DNA of 64,000 nt, from the NCBI GenBank assembly GCA_963971575.1, contig OZ020622.1, forward strand, positions 2,518,279-2,582,278, in the 5' to 3' direction. Under the pieces are notes generated by a model that had not been told where the DNA came from, did not search any database, and saw only the letters and a program-made list of their open reading frames with translations. Position numbers and translations under genes: made by a program. Positions 49,501 to 58,245 of the stretch are shown piece after piece (positions within the stretch are counted from its first letter, which is position 1; each line of letters begins with the position of its first letter). Origin of the DNA: Liopterus haemorrhoidalis (lineage: Eukaryota; Arthropoda; Insecta; Coleoptera; Dytiscidae).

Positions 49501-51800
49501 TTTTTTTAAATCCCTAAAATTTTGATCAAAAATTTTTTGACTCCAATTTTAGTCAAAATATTGTTTTAAGCTAATTTTGGGTTGAGGATTATGAAAAAAA
49601 TATTTAAAAAATTCATGCTTTCGTAGTTTTTGAGTTAGAATCAATTTGGGTCAGTTTTTTGCCTATAATTCCAAAAATTTTGCCCAAACTTCAAAATGGA
49701 CCAAATTTTGTTGATCTCTGACCAAAAATACATATTTGTACCAATTTTCAATAAAATCAGAGACAAAAATTTTTTGCTTAAAAATTGAAAAAATCGTAAG
49801 GGGTACCCCTTACGATTTTTCGATTTTTGGCCATTTTCAAGGGTTTTGGATTACTGCCCATACAAACCTTAATAATTGGTTTATTAAAGCCCAAATTTTT
49901 TTCTAGACTAAACAATGTATGAGAATTTTAAAAATTCAAACCGCAGGTTTGTATCTTTAACCATTTTTTAGTTAGGATTTATCAAAATTTTCAAAAAAAT
50001 GTAAAAAAAATGAAAAATTTTCAAAAAATTTTTTTGTTTAAAAATGTGGTTACAAGTCAATTAGGACCTCAAGATTTCCAAAATTTCAACCTCAGGTCTT
50101 TATCACATTTTTTTTTTGAGATACGTCCATGAGAAGATGAAAATTTCTATAAATCACCATATTAAAATTTGTCATAATTTTAAAATACGCAAAACGAATA
50201 AGGCGTCATATTTTCTCTAGACTAGATAAACTATGAGGAATCCAAAAATTCTAACCTCAGGTCGTTTTCTCTAACCGTTTTTTAATTTAGGGCCCTTTTA
50301 TAATAGGTGACGTACTAGCTTCATCCGACACTGCATTTAACTGATTTTTTTTGGCAATCAGAAAGAAACAGAACCTACCCTCTTGAGCTAATAAATTCCA
50401 ATAACAGTTTATTACAGTGGTTCCCAAATTTTTTCGGTTCTCGGAGCCCTTAATGTATCAGAAATTTTCCGCGGAGCCCGAAGATTGTTTTCGCGGCGCC
50501 CCTAGAGGCCAACCACGGTGAACAGTTTGGGAATCGCTGCGGTGATCTGATTTTACATGATTTCATCAGGTGATATGATTTTATTAGGTACCTGATCTGG
50601 TTTCTGATAAAAACATGGAAAATCAGATCACCTGGGGTGCATTCGAATTGTACAGAGTAGAGCGAGCACTGAGCGAATAGTTGATGGTGACGTCATGAAT
50701 AGAGCACTAACGGAGCGAGCGTTCTTGTGACGTAATGTTTATAAAATCTAACCCTACAATTTTAGGCGGCGTTTTTACTGTCAGATTAGTTCACGTCAGT
50801 CATGAATCAAAATTATATACCTCGGTTTTTTCCTTGATTTTTTTTCAATGATGAAGAAATAAAATTAATTAAAAATAATTAATGATTTAATTTAATGAAT
50901 TTTTTCCATTTTAATTTTATGCACGGTGTATTTTAATAATTTTTTTGCTGTTTACAGAACGTCACAAATACATAAAATGGCCGTACTCTGTAGCCATAGA
51001 CAAATAACAATATTTTTTGTCTATTGTTATTTGTCTAAGGCTATTATTTTTATTTTATTTATAATTTAATTTTAAACTTTCATTTCTTTCCCGTCGTTGC
51101 CCTACTTTTTTACGTCATACTCCATATGCTCGGTCTTAAAACCCCGAACACATAGAGCGCACTCTAAATGCTCGCTTGATCGCAAAACGAATGCAATTGA
51201 GTGTACTCCGAGCGTCAAATCGAACACGTTTGAGTGTACAGAACGTGCTCGGAACGCTCGGAGTGTCAAATCGAATGTACCCCTGATAAAATCAGGTCGA
51301 GTATTGCGGGTTGCGTTATTTTGCCCCTGGTCCCGAACCACCCCTGTTAAACTACTATTATAACTGTTATAAGTGGACTTACGAGTATTTTCTGAAGGTT
51401 GTTGACAGATTGATTGATAACAGGTATACCGTTGATTTCCCGGATCTCATCCCCGACATGGAGAGTGGCTTGTCGATGTATCATACCCCCGTGCATTATT
51501 CTAGCGACTATGCACTTCCCATCCTCGTTCATTTTGAGCGTTATGCCCTGTAACAAACATGATATCAAACATTGTTTTATTATATGAGTATATTGTTTAA
51601 TACAGTACCATGGGCTCATCGGTGTTCTTCTGAAATTGTACGAGCCTAACCCTGGTAACATTCTCCATGTCAGGGTCCGTGCTGTTAGGGTCGAGATCGT
51701 CTCCGCCGTTGAGATATGGCAGCAGAGGAGGCGGTGTAACTCGCATCGCTTCCTCGCCGTAGACCTCGTGGGCGACCACGTCGTGCGCTTGCAGCAACGC
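25509..51800 (-). CDS. CASK: CASK (CAMGUK) MAGUK scaffold, C-terminal 456 residues, 9 exons, 5' partial
   Basis: CASK links membrane proteins such as neurexin and syndecan to the cytoskeleton and synaptic partners. Minus-strand exons, 5' to 3': 51609-51800, 51383-51547, 47338-47406, 41533-41631, 39825-39963, 34929-35048, 34060-34182, 32703-32986, 25509-25688. All are GT-AG and the phases fit (total 1371 nt including TGA). Domains in this part: end of L27 ([20 protein letters not shown]), linker, PDZ (about 50-135: [46 protein letters not shown]), SH3 (about 143-210: [31 protein letters not shown]), hook ([20 protein letters not shown]), and GK-like domain (about 271-450: [14 protein letters not shown] in place of a canonical P-loop, [45 protein letters not shown]) ending [10 protein letters not shown]. 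The short linker exon 47338-47406 ([19 protein letters not shown]) is typical of insects. Upstream kinase and L27 exons were not found in the window. Introns reach 7 kb and are full of mobile elements. Confidence 0.96.
25960..26010. repeat. (TA)n microsatellite left of the palindrome
   Basis: An uninterrupted TA run of more than 40 bp; a matching shorter run lies at about 26323-26356 on the other side of the palindrome. Confidence 0.85.
26036..26325. repeat. Perfect palindrome, 144-bp arms, with hammerhead-like motifs
   Basis: Bases 26036-26179 are the exact reverse complement of 26182-26325, separated by two bases (CC), with no mismatch found on reading both arms. On the plus strand the right arm holds CTGATGA (26227-26233), a stem GACCAC...GTGGCC and GAAAC (26253-26257): the order of a hammerhead ribozyme core (CUGANGA, stem II, GAAA). 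The left arm carries the same on the minus strand. Hammerhead motifs are known in Penelope-like retroelements. Here there is one extra base after CTGATGA and no obvious stem III, so activity is doubtful. It lies in the last CASK intron. Confidence 0.85.
26330..29217. other. CASK intron sequence, mostly unassigned
   Basis: AT-rich. 26376-26700 contains an inverted repeat CGTTTTCAGACCA/TGGTCTGAAAACG and a GAAGAGCGCGCGCC patch and may be a decayed element. 28263-28350 is a short TTACTTATT-type tandem repeat. No exon with credible splice sites was seen. Confidence 0.35.
29218..29290 (-). other. tRNA-like sequence (tRNA pseudogene or SINE head)
   Basis: On the minus strand TAGATCGGTGGTAACG resembles an A box and GTTCAACTCCC a B box, spaced about 30 bp apart as in a tRNA. 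The acceptor stem does not close well, so a working tRNA is unlikely; a tRNA-derived SINE or pseudogene fits better. Confidence 0.4.
29590..29850 (+). mobile_element. Degenerate LINE 3' tail with (CAGA)n
   Basis: The stretch GGTTTAGCCGTTTGGCTACA then TTTTTACCGAACAGACAGAC and a (CAGA)n run to about 29793, followed by ATAAGGGTTTTACAAAACC and poly(A), is the layout of a common insect LINE 3' end. Similar tails occur near 21195-21300 and 41371-41480. The family is not named with certainty. Confidence 0.5.
29851..31464. other. CASK intron sequence, nothing definite
   Basis: Contains a hairpin CTGTAGTTTCGGCTC/GAGCCGAAACTGCA near 29958-30012 followed by a poly(A) run, consistent with a small retroposed RNA or element end. 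Otherwise unremarkable. Confidence 0.35.
31465..31507. repeat. (TA)n microsatellite
   Basis: A pure TA run of about 43 bp. Confidence 0.9.
31733..31940. mobile_element. 208-bp MITE with TA target duplication
   Basis: CGGAGTGATTATTTAATGGC (31733) and GCCATTAAATAATCACTCTG (to 31940) are inverted with one difference; TA flanks both (31731-31732, 31941-31942). The TIR continues to GAGACGACGTC/GACGTTGTCTC, about 30 bp. Confidence 0.8.
32492..32623. mobile_element. MITE family A, short form, truncated
   Basis: TTAAGCGGAACTAGATTTTC, TTGAAGCTTTTG and AGCTAGTAACAACTTA match the reverse strand of the 9289-9471 copy; the outer 16 bp are missing at the left end. It ends 80 bp from the splice donor of a CASK exon. 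Confidence 0.6.
33190..33314. mobile_element. 125-bp palindromic MITE, arms about 50 bp
   Basis: ATACTAGCGTCGGCGAATCA (33190) against TGATTCGCCGACGCTAGTAT (to 33314), continuing through TTACATCACACGACGTAACA/TTGTTTGTTACGTCGTGTGACG. The spacer is only about 25 bp. Confidence 0.8.
33681..33858. mobile_element. MITE family C, copy 3, complete (178 bp)
   Basis: TATGTCTCATTTTGTAATAC opens and GTATTACAAATTGAGACAGA closes the element. The inner CACCACAACAGTCACCAAAA and AGGAAAAGTTCATTTTTTAT are shared with copies at 9137 and 10659. It is the reference copy for the family here. Confidence 0.75.
35674..36080. mobile_element. MITE family A, long form, copy 3 (407 bp)
   Basis: CAGTCTATTCCAAACGGTTA and TAAGCGTTTGGAACAGACTG ends in TA targets (35672-35673, 36081-36082). 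Internal GGGACCTTGCTTGGGTTATT, GAAACCATGGAAACGAATGA and AATGACACAAA are shared with 24037-24443. Confidence 0.85.
36083..37390. other. CASK intron sequence, nothing recognised
   Basis: No exon, repeat end or RNA could be supported. Short frames lack splice context and family resemblance. Confidence 0.35.
37391..38421 (+). mobile_element. mariner element copy 1, internally deleted and with an internal duplication
   Basis: Ends CGAGGTATGTAAGTAACCGG and TTAAGTAACTGGACTG (minus strand, from 38421). Transposase pieces on the plus strand: [16 protein letters not shown] (HTH), [20 protein letters not shown], and the third-Asp region [20 protein letters not shown] from 38104. Between them the HTH block is present twice ([20 protein letters not shown] near 37820 and [20 protein letters not shown] near 37980), joined through ASKNIPVAP, while the region with the first two catalytic Asp is absent. 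It is non-functional and non-autonomous. Confidence 0.8.
38422..39824. other. CASK intron sequence, nothing recognised
   Basis: Contains a short ACATACAAAC-type repeat (38905-38940). No coding exon upstream of the CASK exon at 39825 was found. Confidence 0.35.
40246..41263. mobile_element. 1-kb TIR element built of GTTACTAT-type repeats
   Basis: TTCAGACCAATTCTGTAACT near 40251 mirrors TTTTACGGAATTGATCTGAA near 41237. Sub-terminal GTTACTATGATCATAGTAAC and TAGTAACTTTGGGGTATTTC find partners GTAACTATTATAGTAAC and CAGAATACGAAAAATG on the right. The arms are long (over 100 bp) but imperfect. No transposase is present. Confidence 0.65.
41886..41930 (-). other. tRNA B-box-like sequence
   Basis: The minus strand reads GGTACACGGGTTCAATCCCC, a strong match to the T-arm/B box of tRNA genes, but no A box lies at the right distance upstream. 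It is probably a 5'-truncated tRNA pseudogene or SINE. Confidence 0.3.
42959..43459 (+). mobile_element. Tc1-like element, internally deleted (501 bp)
   Basis: TIRs GGTGGCCAAATTATTAGAGA and CCTAATAATTTGGCCACC, TA at 42957-42958 and 43460-43461. The middle encodes only the C-terminus of a Tc1 transposase: [29 protein letters not shown] then ITKY and stop. The stop replaces the usual Trp of the WHHN motif (TGA). DNA-binding and catalytic parts are missing. Confidence 0.85.
43460..44434. other. CASK intron sequence, nothing recognised
   Basis: A minus-strand frame near 44135-44035 reads [17 protein letters not shown] but has no splice acceptor, start or family match. The rest is AT-rich intron. 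Confidence 0.3.
44435..45312 (+). mobile_element. mariner element copy 2, internally deleted (878 bp)
   Basis: TIRs CGAGGTGAGTAAATTAAGTA and TACTTAATTTACACACCTCG in TA targets (44433-44434, 45313-45314). From ATG 44619 the transposase head is intact: [20 protein letters not shown], then [20 protein letters not shown] and [20 protein letters not shown] to about 44965. It then jumps directly to the third-Asp region (frame-shifted, near 45000-45249: [20 protein letters not shown]). The first two catalytic Asp are deleted. This is the best-preserved end structure of the three family copies in the window. Confidence 0.88.
45313..46005. other. CASK intron sequence, nothing recognised
   Basis: No repeat ends, exons or RNA were supported. 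Confidence 0.35.
46006..46837 (+). mobile_element. Tc1-like element retaining only the transposase DNA-binding head
   Basis: TIRs CGAGCCCTGTCCACTTTCAG and its inverted partner GATAGTGGACAGGGCTCG (about 43 bp in all), TA at 46004-46005 and 46838-46839. ATG 46340 opens a 123-residue frame: [40 protein letters not shown] and then [16 protein letters not shown], the two helix-turn-helix motifs of Tc1 transposases. It ends at [14 protein letters not shown] followed by unrelated residues, so the catalytic domain is gone. The intact head frame could still make a DNA-binding fragment. Confidence 0.85.
46990..47058 (-). other. tRNA-derived sequence (SINE head or tRNA pseudogene)
   Basis: The minus strand reads TAGCTCAGTCGGTTAGTGTA (A box) and, about 30 bp later, GTTCTAATCCC (B box). 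The acceptor arms do not pair, so it is not a functional tRNA. It lies in the CASK intron 5' of exon 41533 (minus sense) and 280 bp from the linker exon at 47338. Confidence 0.5.
47560..48380. repeat. Tandem repeat, 175-bp unit, about 4.5 copies
   Basis: AACTCAAAAACGGTTGGAGA or a variant begins at 47641, 47816, 47991 and 48168 (periods 175, 175, 177). Each unit continues with GGATTCTTCCTAGTTTA, GTCTAGAAAAAAATTGGGGC and GCGTTTTGAGATTATGACA. Middle units are nearly identical. Confidence 0.9.
48908..49283. mobile_element. 376-bp TIR element with GC-rich core
   Basis: TACCCAGCAAACATT (48908) is mirrored by AATGTTTGCTGGGTA (ends 49283). Inside are repeated CCAGTACTGG, GGGCCAGTA and TGCTGGTAAA motifs in both orientations. 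The frames on both strands follow this repetition and match no domain. Confidence 0.75.
49545..50290. repeat. Diverged inverted copy of the 175-bp repeat and its flank
   Basis: Read on the minus strand, 50290-50215 gives AAAAAACGGTTAGAG, TTTTTGGATTCCTCATAGTT and TCTAGTCTAGAG, the order of the 175-bp unit. 49990-49900 gives a second copy. TTACTGCCCATACAAACC (49851) is the inverse of GTATGGGCAGTAAACGC (48399), and the adjoining AATCGAAAAATCGTAAGG matches AATCGAAAAAATCGTGAT near 48434. The two parts form one large imperfect inverted repeat. Confidence 0.65.
50424..50541. mobile_element. Small hAT-like MITE (about 118 bp)
   Basis: CAGTGGTTCCCAAA and TTTGGGAATCGCTG are inverted ends of the kind found in hAT elements. 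The centre is GC-rich (CGGCGCCCCTAGAGGCC). An 8-bp target duplication was not recognised. Confidence 0.6.
50634..51284. mobile_element. 650-bp TIR element
   Basis: GGGGTGCATTCGAATTGTAC (50634) pairs with TGTCAAATCGAATGTACCCC (ends 51282), with sub-terminal GAGCGAGC/GCTCG repeats on both sides. Frames at 51100-51340 on both strands come from this repetition. A separate 17-bp stem hairpin TAGACAAATAACAATA...TATTGTTATTTGTCTA lies at 50997-51038 inside it. Confidence 0.65.
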
Positions 51801-52823
51801 CTGTAAAATATCACAACAAAATCATGTTAAAATCACTAAAATAAAGAAAAACAGTATAATCTATAAATAAAAATCTGCAACCAAACATATATAAATCACC
51901 GAATGTAAGAAGAGGTCATGCAATTTTTTGACATTTTCAGCTTTCTATTGATTCATGTTATGAGCCAACCATTCACCTCTCCCTCTGCCGCTTTACTTCC
52001 CTTACGCTTCAACAGCAGCTATGATAATTAAGGGGGTATTTTTGATGATTTTTTTTTTAATTTTTTTTTATTTGCTTATTCGATTGTATATATCTTCAAG
52101 AGTATCCCATTAAAATTTCAAGTTAATCGGAGCAAAATTGACTGAGATATACTCATTTTAATACTAGTACCTATTATTTGTTTTTTCGCGCCTATCGTGT
52201 ATGTGGCGTTGTATCGCTTTTGTGCGCATGTGGCTTTAATATCGATATCAGCTGCTTTATACTCTTAGAGAGGGGACTCGTGACGAATATCTTTGATACA
52301 TATATTGAAATATACTTATTTAATAAAAAAAAACATTCTTTATTTTTAAACGCGTTTTCTGAAAAATAGCTTTTTTTGATGCGGTGTACATCATAACTCA
52401 AAAACTAATGAATGGATCTTTCTGAAATTTTGCACATTTCTTTATAAATCATTTTACTAGGTATTGACGTTGAGTTTTTGCTTTTATTTTGAATATATTT
52501 TTTTTTATAACCATTTTTCCGATTACTAAACACGATTTTTTACGTTGTTTTTCGATTTTTTGACTTTAAAGTCGTACCAAAAATTTAAAACTCAATTTAA
52601 TAAAAAAAACTCGACGTCACTACCTGAAGAAACTTTTAAACTAACCAAAACTTTTTGAATTATATGTTTCAGATGATTGTGTCACTAGATATCGTGTACA
52701 CCGCAAATCAACTCTTTTTTTTGGAGTGTTTACTAAAAAATGACGCCAATGGCTCATTTTTCAATATTTATCAATAAAAATTTAAGGCAATACTCTTCAA
52801 GTGTTGTTCTTTAAGATAGACTT
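51801..52823. other. Upstream CASK intron, nothing definite
   Basis: Contains a repeat-like low-complexity stretch (TTTTTTTTTAATTTTTTTTT near 52050) and AACTCAAAAACTAATGAATG near 52396, which resembles the start of the tandem units elsewhere. No CASK exon encoding the sequence before [11 protein letters not shown] was found. Confidence 0.35.
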
Positions 52824-53695
52824 TCACCCATTTAGCTTAACTTTACCAGATTTCCACAAATCGTTCTTTAAAATATGCTTAAAAAATGCCATACAATGAG
52901 ACATTAATTCAATGTTTTTCTCCTTCAAATAATCAATTGTTTGACGTGCTGTATGGGAACTTGAATTGTCATGATGAAGAATGATGCGAAATTTTTTGTT
53001 GTTTTTCCTGATTTTGTCGATGACTTCTGGCAAACAAATTTTTATATACCATTCAGTATTAACTCTTCTCCGATCCTCTAAAGGAATGGTTGCGACATGT
53101 CCAGTACAATGATATAAGCGATCATTTTCGTAAACGAACAACTTATATGGGTTTCGGTTCATCTTGGAAGACCCCAGTGGATTTTTGCTTAGTTTCCGAT
53201 TCCAAGTTTCATCACCTGTAACGATGTTGTATACGGATTTTGCAGTGCCTAGTTTGAATATTTTTAGCATTCCCTTACACCAATCAAAACGAGTCTTTTT
53301 TTGAACTTTGGTCAAATTATGCGGAATCCATCGGGAACAGATCTTTTTCACAGCTAAATGCTCATGCAAAATCGAATGTATTGCAGTCTGCGATATGCCA
53401 AAGGATGCCTTTATCTCACGGTAAGTCAAATGCCGATCTTCTTCTATCATTTTGCGCAGAGCATCGATGTTTTTTTGAATCACAACCGATTTTGGTCGAC
53501 CTTAAAGAGATTCATCACTGACGGACGCACGACCACGACGAAATTCTGCAAACCAATTGTAAACAATCTTTTCTGATGGTGCTTCATTACCAAAAGTTGA
53601 ACGAAGCGAATCTATGCATTGTTGTTGAGTTAGGCCTTTACTAAAATCGTAAAAAATCATCCAACGAAAACCTTCACGCGTAATATCAATTTTAT
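52824..53695 (-). pseudogene. mariner transposase, near full length but broken
   Basis: The minus strand reads DITREGFRWMIFYDFSKGLT, QQQCIDSLRSTFGNEAPSEK, VYNWFAEFRRGRASVSDESL, then a stop, GRPKSVVIQKNIDALRKM and on to VTGDETW (first Asp) and HHDNSSSHTARQTIDYL (second Asp) with GHVATIPLEDRRRVNTEWYI between. After ELMSH the sequence jumps to a C-terminal CMAFFKHILKNDLWKSGKVK, so the third Asp region is deleted. The nonsense codon is at about 53503-53501. No TIRs were recognised. Confidence 0.85.
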
Positions 53696-54263
53696 CACAA
53701 ACTTGTTTTTTTTAACGCTGACTGTCAATTTATAAGCTGCCACTGATTTTACCATAACAAATCTAAAATTTAATGAATATAGTAATGATACATTTCAATA
53801 TTGCCATCTAGTGGTCGTTTGTAAAAACATAAAAGGTAGCCCTTGTACCTACAAAATTCTAAAAACATTGTAATTCGGTAAAAACAATTAACAAAATTCA
53901 CAGAAACAGCTAAATTAGTTTTTAAGTGGTCATACATTCTGTTTAATCGAATACAAGTATAAATTAATACTTGATATGTTTGCGATAAAATACGTTTTAC
54001 CAAATGACAGAAATAATGAGAATATACGGGCATATATGCTTGTTTCACTGATATTTAGTAAACATCATTAGACACACCCAGTTATGTTTATTTGAAAATT
54101 ATGACGGCATATTCGCTCGAATCCAAAAATTAACAGAATTAGGGATGTTAGAGTAAATAAATAAAATGAGAGGTTATATCTATTTTTTATATTGGTTATA
54201 TAATACATCTCAACATAAATATAGTAACAAAAAGACTAAACAGAAATAAATGGAAATAAAAAA
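53696..54263. other. Spacer, nothing recognised
   Basis: AT-rich; no supported feature. Confidence 0.35.
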
Positions 54264-54990
54264 TTAACTTATATGGAATAATTTAATGTACTCATCCAGT
54301 CGGTTCTTGTATGTATTGATACTTGGAGCTGGGACAACTTCTGCAGGCAGACAATTCGAATATACAAATACTCTGTTTGTCAGAAAATTAGCACGCAAAT
54401 TCTTTTTGTATTTTTCATGGTTTAGTTTGTACCTGTGACCACGAAGTCGTGAGTTAATATTCATATTCATTAATGAAGTCATATCTCAGTTGAAGCAGTT
54501 GGTGAACATGCGGTATCTCGTTGTCAAGTCACCATGGGTGCAACTAGCTTCAAGAGACGGTAGGCCTAGTCTGCGTAGTCATGCTTGATATGATAGAGAA
54601 CGAAGTGTGGATGGGATCTTGGAGAAACTGCACACTCTCCAGTAGTCTTATATCTTTGAGAAGTTTGGGTGACCATATTGAAGCACTAAATTCGAGTAGT
54701 GGTCGCACGTACTTGGTAAAAAGTTTGACTAGAAGTGTAGGAGTTAAGTAGAAACTCTTCCTAATGAGGTAAATTATCCAATTCGCCCTCTTTACTACCT
54801 CAACTACGTGTTTAGACCAACTAAGATCGCTACATACGGTGACTCCCAGATCAACATGTTCGCACGCCTTGCTCAATATTTGCCCACCAATAAAGTAGTC
54901 GAGGCACGGGTAATTGTACCCCATATGCAGAACTGTAATAATTTATTGACCAAATTACATATACATCTATTTTTTTTAGTCAGTCATTAT
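54264..54990 (-). pseudogene. LINE reverse-transcriptase C-terminal fragment (CR1/Jockey type) 1
   Basis: Minus-strand pieces: HVDLGVTVCSDLSWSKHVVE, VKRANWIIYLIRKSFYLTPT and LLVKLFTKYVRPLLEFSASI followed by WSP (54550-54924), then in other frames NINSRLRGHRYKLNHEKYKK and NRVFVYSNCLPAEVVPAPSI and NTYKNRLDEY (54264-54482). This is the region after the catalytic box to the protein C-terminus, with frameshifts between. The 5' part of the element is absent. Confidence 0.8.
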
Positions 54991-55005
54991 TAGGTACATA
55001 AGATT

Positions 55006-56050
55006 TCATATACAAAATTCAATATTTTCAAAATTATTAAAATCATAAATGGGATTTTTCAACAAAATGTCCCTAATTTTATTTGAAAATTCTCTGCATG
55101 ATAGTTGTTTAATCTCCTCGGGCAACACATTGAAAAATGTTATACAATAATAATTTGAGCTATTTCTGGATTTGTTCATGCGAAGGTATTGAGAACGGAT
55201 ATCGTTTTTTGAGCGAGTATTGTATTCATACGAGTCTCCAACAGTAGTGAATTTGCTCAAATTCTTATGTATTAGCAAGAGACAATTATAAATGAACAAT
55301 GCTGGTAAGGTTATTATTTTGAGACTTGTAAAATAATCTCGACATTCGGCTCTGTAGGCAGCGCCCGAGATAATTCTGACAGTTTTACGCTGAAGGCTAA
55401 AAATTCAGCGGACGGAGAATGTCCCCATATAAGAATCCCATAATTTAGGTGGGATTGAAATAATGAAAAATATGCTTTCAATACGACCTCTTTACATACT
55501 TCGTATTTCAACCTCCTTATCAGATAAATGGTGGACCTAAGCTTGCTACTAAGAAATTACGTGTGTTGGTCTCAACGTAAATGAGGATCTACGTGGATTC
55601 CAAGAAACTTGACGTACTGAGGGTTTTCAAAATTATGTTTCCTAGTAGTAAACAGCAGGGTCTGGGATTTGTCCGTGTTTAAGCATAATTTATTGGTGTT
55701 AAACCAAGAATTTGCTTCAGCTGTCAAGGATCTGTTCTCGGAAAAAAGAGCACTTAGATTGGAGTTTCTAGTTAGTAATGTTGTGTCGTCTGCGTAGAGA
55801 ACTGTTTTAAATGTCATAAAAAGGGGTAGGTCATTAACATAATTCGTTGATGGGAATCATCCAAGTAGCTGACCAAGTGGCAATACTCTTCAGATCATCC
55901 CGAAGAGTGTTACCGTCCGTTAAAGGTGAGTTAAAAAATTTCGTTTCGATTTTATCGTATCATCAAGATCAGCCATATAAACTAGGAATAGTAGGGGCCC
56001 CAAAACTGATTCTTGGGGGACGCCACTTTGTACACCATGAGGGGTAGATT
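55006..56050 (-). pseudogene. LINE reverse-transcriptase fragment (Jockey type) 2
   Basis: Minus strand from 56040: HGVQSGVPQESVLGPLLFLV (the usual GVPQGS has become GVPQES), a broken stretch, then MTFKTVLYADDTTLL with the catalytic YADD box (55800 region), TNKLCLNTDKSQTLLF, VKFLGIHVDPHLR, FQSHLNYGILIWG (55400s), and a C-terminal part NTRSKNDIRSQY ending near 55006. Several stops and frameshifts interrupt it. It differs clearly from the fragment at 54264-54990, so these are two separate insertions. Confidence 0.85.
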
Positions 56051-56110
56051 ATATTTGGTCATATTTGGTTAATAAGATAAAATAAATTATTTAAATTAAA
56101 TTAAATTAAA

Positions 56111-56305
56111 TATTTCGAGTTAATTCATTTTTTTTTGATTGTTGAAACTTGAGTTATTTGAGTTAGGGATAACACAAGTTAAAGCATTTTAAGTTAATTC
56201 ATTTTTTAGATAAGAATATTTCGAGTTAATTAATTTTTTTTTATTGTTGAAACTTGAGTTATTTGAGTTAGGGATAACACAATTTAAAGCATTTAACTCG
56301 TTGTT
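56111..56305. repeat. Two tandem copies of a 106-bp AT-rich unit
   Basis: TATTTCGAGTTAATTCATTT at 56111 recurs as TATTTCGAGTTAATTAATTT at 56217, each followed by TTGTTGAAACTTGAGTTATT and GAGTTAGGGATAACACAA. Confidence 0.85.
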
Positions 56306-56961
56306 TACTAAACGGCCATGATGTTCGATGGACCCCTTAAAGTCCTTGCCCCCCCCCCCCACGTCAACGCTCGCAGCGTGCCCATAATACGCCATTGGTT
56401 TATATTTATTTAATGAATTTTTAAACATAATTCCGCTACAAACTTTAAATAAAATATTTTCCAATGTTATATCGTAAAAATTCAAAAAAAGCAATTGTTT
56501 TCAAGTAATCTACAAATCATATGTATAAAAAACTAACTTTTTTCCATCTGCAGAGCAGAGATGTCGTAAAAATAAAAGTTTCGATTTTTTTAACAATTGC
56601 TCTGGGAAATAACTTTTGGAAACATTTCAAGAAAAATAAGATTAAAGGAGAAAAAATATATAAAAATATGTTTTACCAGAAAACTTTTATTTTTTATTTA
56701 AATAAAATTTAATTAGAAATATTTAAATTACTTTATGTTTAATTTAACACATTAGTCACAAAGAAGGAATTTCTTTTGCGCTAAATTAATTCTAAAGACT
56801 TCTTTTACGAAATACTCAAGAAAAATTACTATCAAATACTATTTAAATCACACTAAAACTATTCAATGAATTTCCTTTCATCTTAAATTTGATTTTTGGT
56901 AGTTTCATTTATCGAAGATTCTATAGAGCATGTACTACGTCACATAAGAGTTAAAACATTT

Positions 56962-57429
56962 ATGGTTGGTTTATATACGGAACAAGAATAAGGAATAGGA
57001 AATAAGAATAGTACACAAGATGTTAAAACATGGCTGCGCCGTATATCGGTTTATATAGGAATGAAATTTAACTTAAACATAAGAATAGTTGGTAAAATTC
57101 AACATTTTATTCTTATTTCAAGAATAAGACACAATAAGCCTGCGCACAGCAATCAAAATGATTGCCGTAATAAAGTTTGTTCAACAGATGTTTTTCAGTT
57201 GTGATCAGAGGGTTGTAAACAACAATAAAATGTTTTTATTATTTTTATTTATTCTTCTTGTAAGTTTTAAGCACCTGTCAAGTGACAAACGTTAAACACA
57301 GGCCAACGCAAGTACGCAGGCGCAGCGACGAAATGTTATGTCCTATATAAACGGTTTAATATTTTTTATTCTTGTGTACTATTCTTATTTCCTATTCCTT
57401 ATTCTTGTTCCGTATATAAACCAACCATT
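56962..57429. mobile_element. 468-bp MITE with perfect 59-bp TIRs
   Basis: ATGGTTGGTTTATATACGGA (56962) to about 57020 is the exact reverse complement of the last 59 bp, ending TCCGTATATAAACCAACCAT (57428). There is no transposase frame. Perfect arms suggest a recent insertion or recent conversion. Confidence 0.85.
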
Positions 57430-57524
57430 ATATTTATGTACCATAAATATACACATCGGAAAAGTCTAGGAATATTGAAAAAAATATGAAAATATATTGT
57501 TTATTGCACATTTAATGCTAATTT

Positions 57525-58245
57525 AAGTTCTGGGAATTTAGCTATAATTTTTATTATTTTGTTAATTTTCGTCAATATTACAATGTAGTTTTTCAACATA
57601 ATCTCCATTTAACTGAATACATTTATCCCAACGATAAACTAATTTTTTTAAGCCGTCCTCAAATAACTTTTTCGGTGTCTCCTATTGAGTTTCTGTTCTG
57701 GTCCCAACAGCCTTGGTACCCAGCGCGGCGAAACCTTGCTAACGCCCAAACAATCATGCAAGATGTCATGAACTTTTCGTGTACCTATCCCTAGGCGCAC
57801 ACTAATTTGACGAATAGTCATTCGTCCTCTTTCAGTAGGTCTTTGACGGCAGTAATGTTTCTTTCATTTACCGACGTGCTTGGGCGCCCACTGCGTGGAT
57901 CGTCTTGTAGTGATGTTCTACCGGTTTTAAAACGATCGATCCACCGATAAACAGTACTTTTGGATTCTGCAGACTCACCAAATACTCCTTGCACACGCTG
58001 AATAATTTCTGATGTTTTCACACCTTTCCACAAAAAGAAAATTATTGCTCTTTGAGATTTTGCTGCGTCTTCCATGGTTACAAAAACGGTGCTATGAAAA
58101 CGTGTCTATATCAGTCGAACACTTAAATCAGACTGAACAATATTGCACTAGATAGTTGCATAAACATGTCAAGACTTGTCTGGCACCAATAACATTGCCT
58201 ATAAGTTCTGCGTAATTTAATCATAGCACAATTCCCAGAATTTAG
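57525..58245 (-). mobile_element. mariner element with catalytic core deleted
   Basis: TIRs TTCTGGGAATTTAGCTAT (57530) and ATAGCACAATTCCCAGAA (to 58241). From ATG 58075 the minus strand reads MEDAAKSQRAIIFFLWKGVK, GESAESKSTVYRWIDRFKTG and SLQDDPRSGRPSTSVNERN to about 57818. A frame shift leads to MTIRQISVRLGIGTRKVHDI and SPRWVPRLLGPEQKLNRRH, then directly to the C-terminal KKLVYRWDKCIQLNGDYVEK. The part with the three catalytic Asp is deleted. Confidence 0.85.

Noticed and set aside
51102..51363. Overlapping open frames on both strands (79 and 88 codons)
   Set aside because: They follow the GAGCGAGC/GCTCG sub-terminal repeats of the element at 50634-51284 and match no protein.
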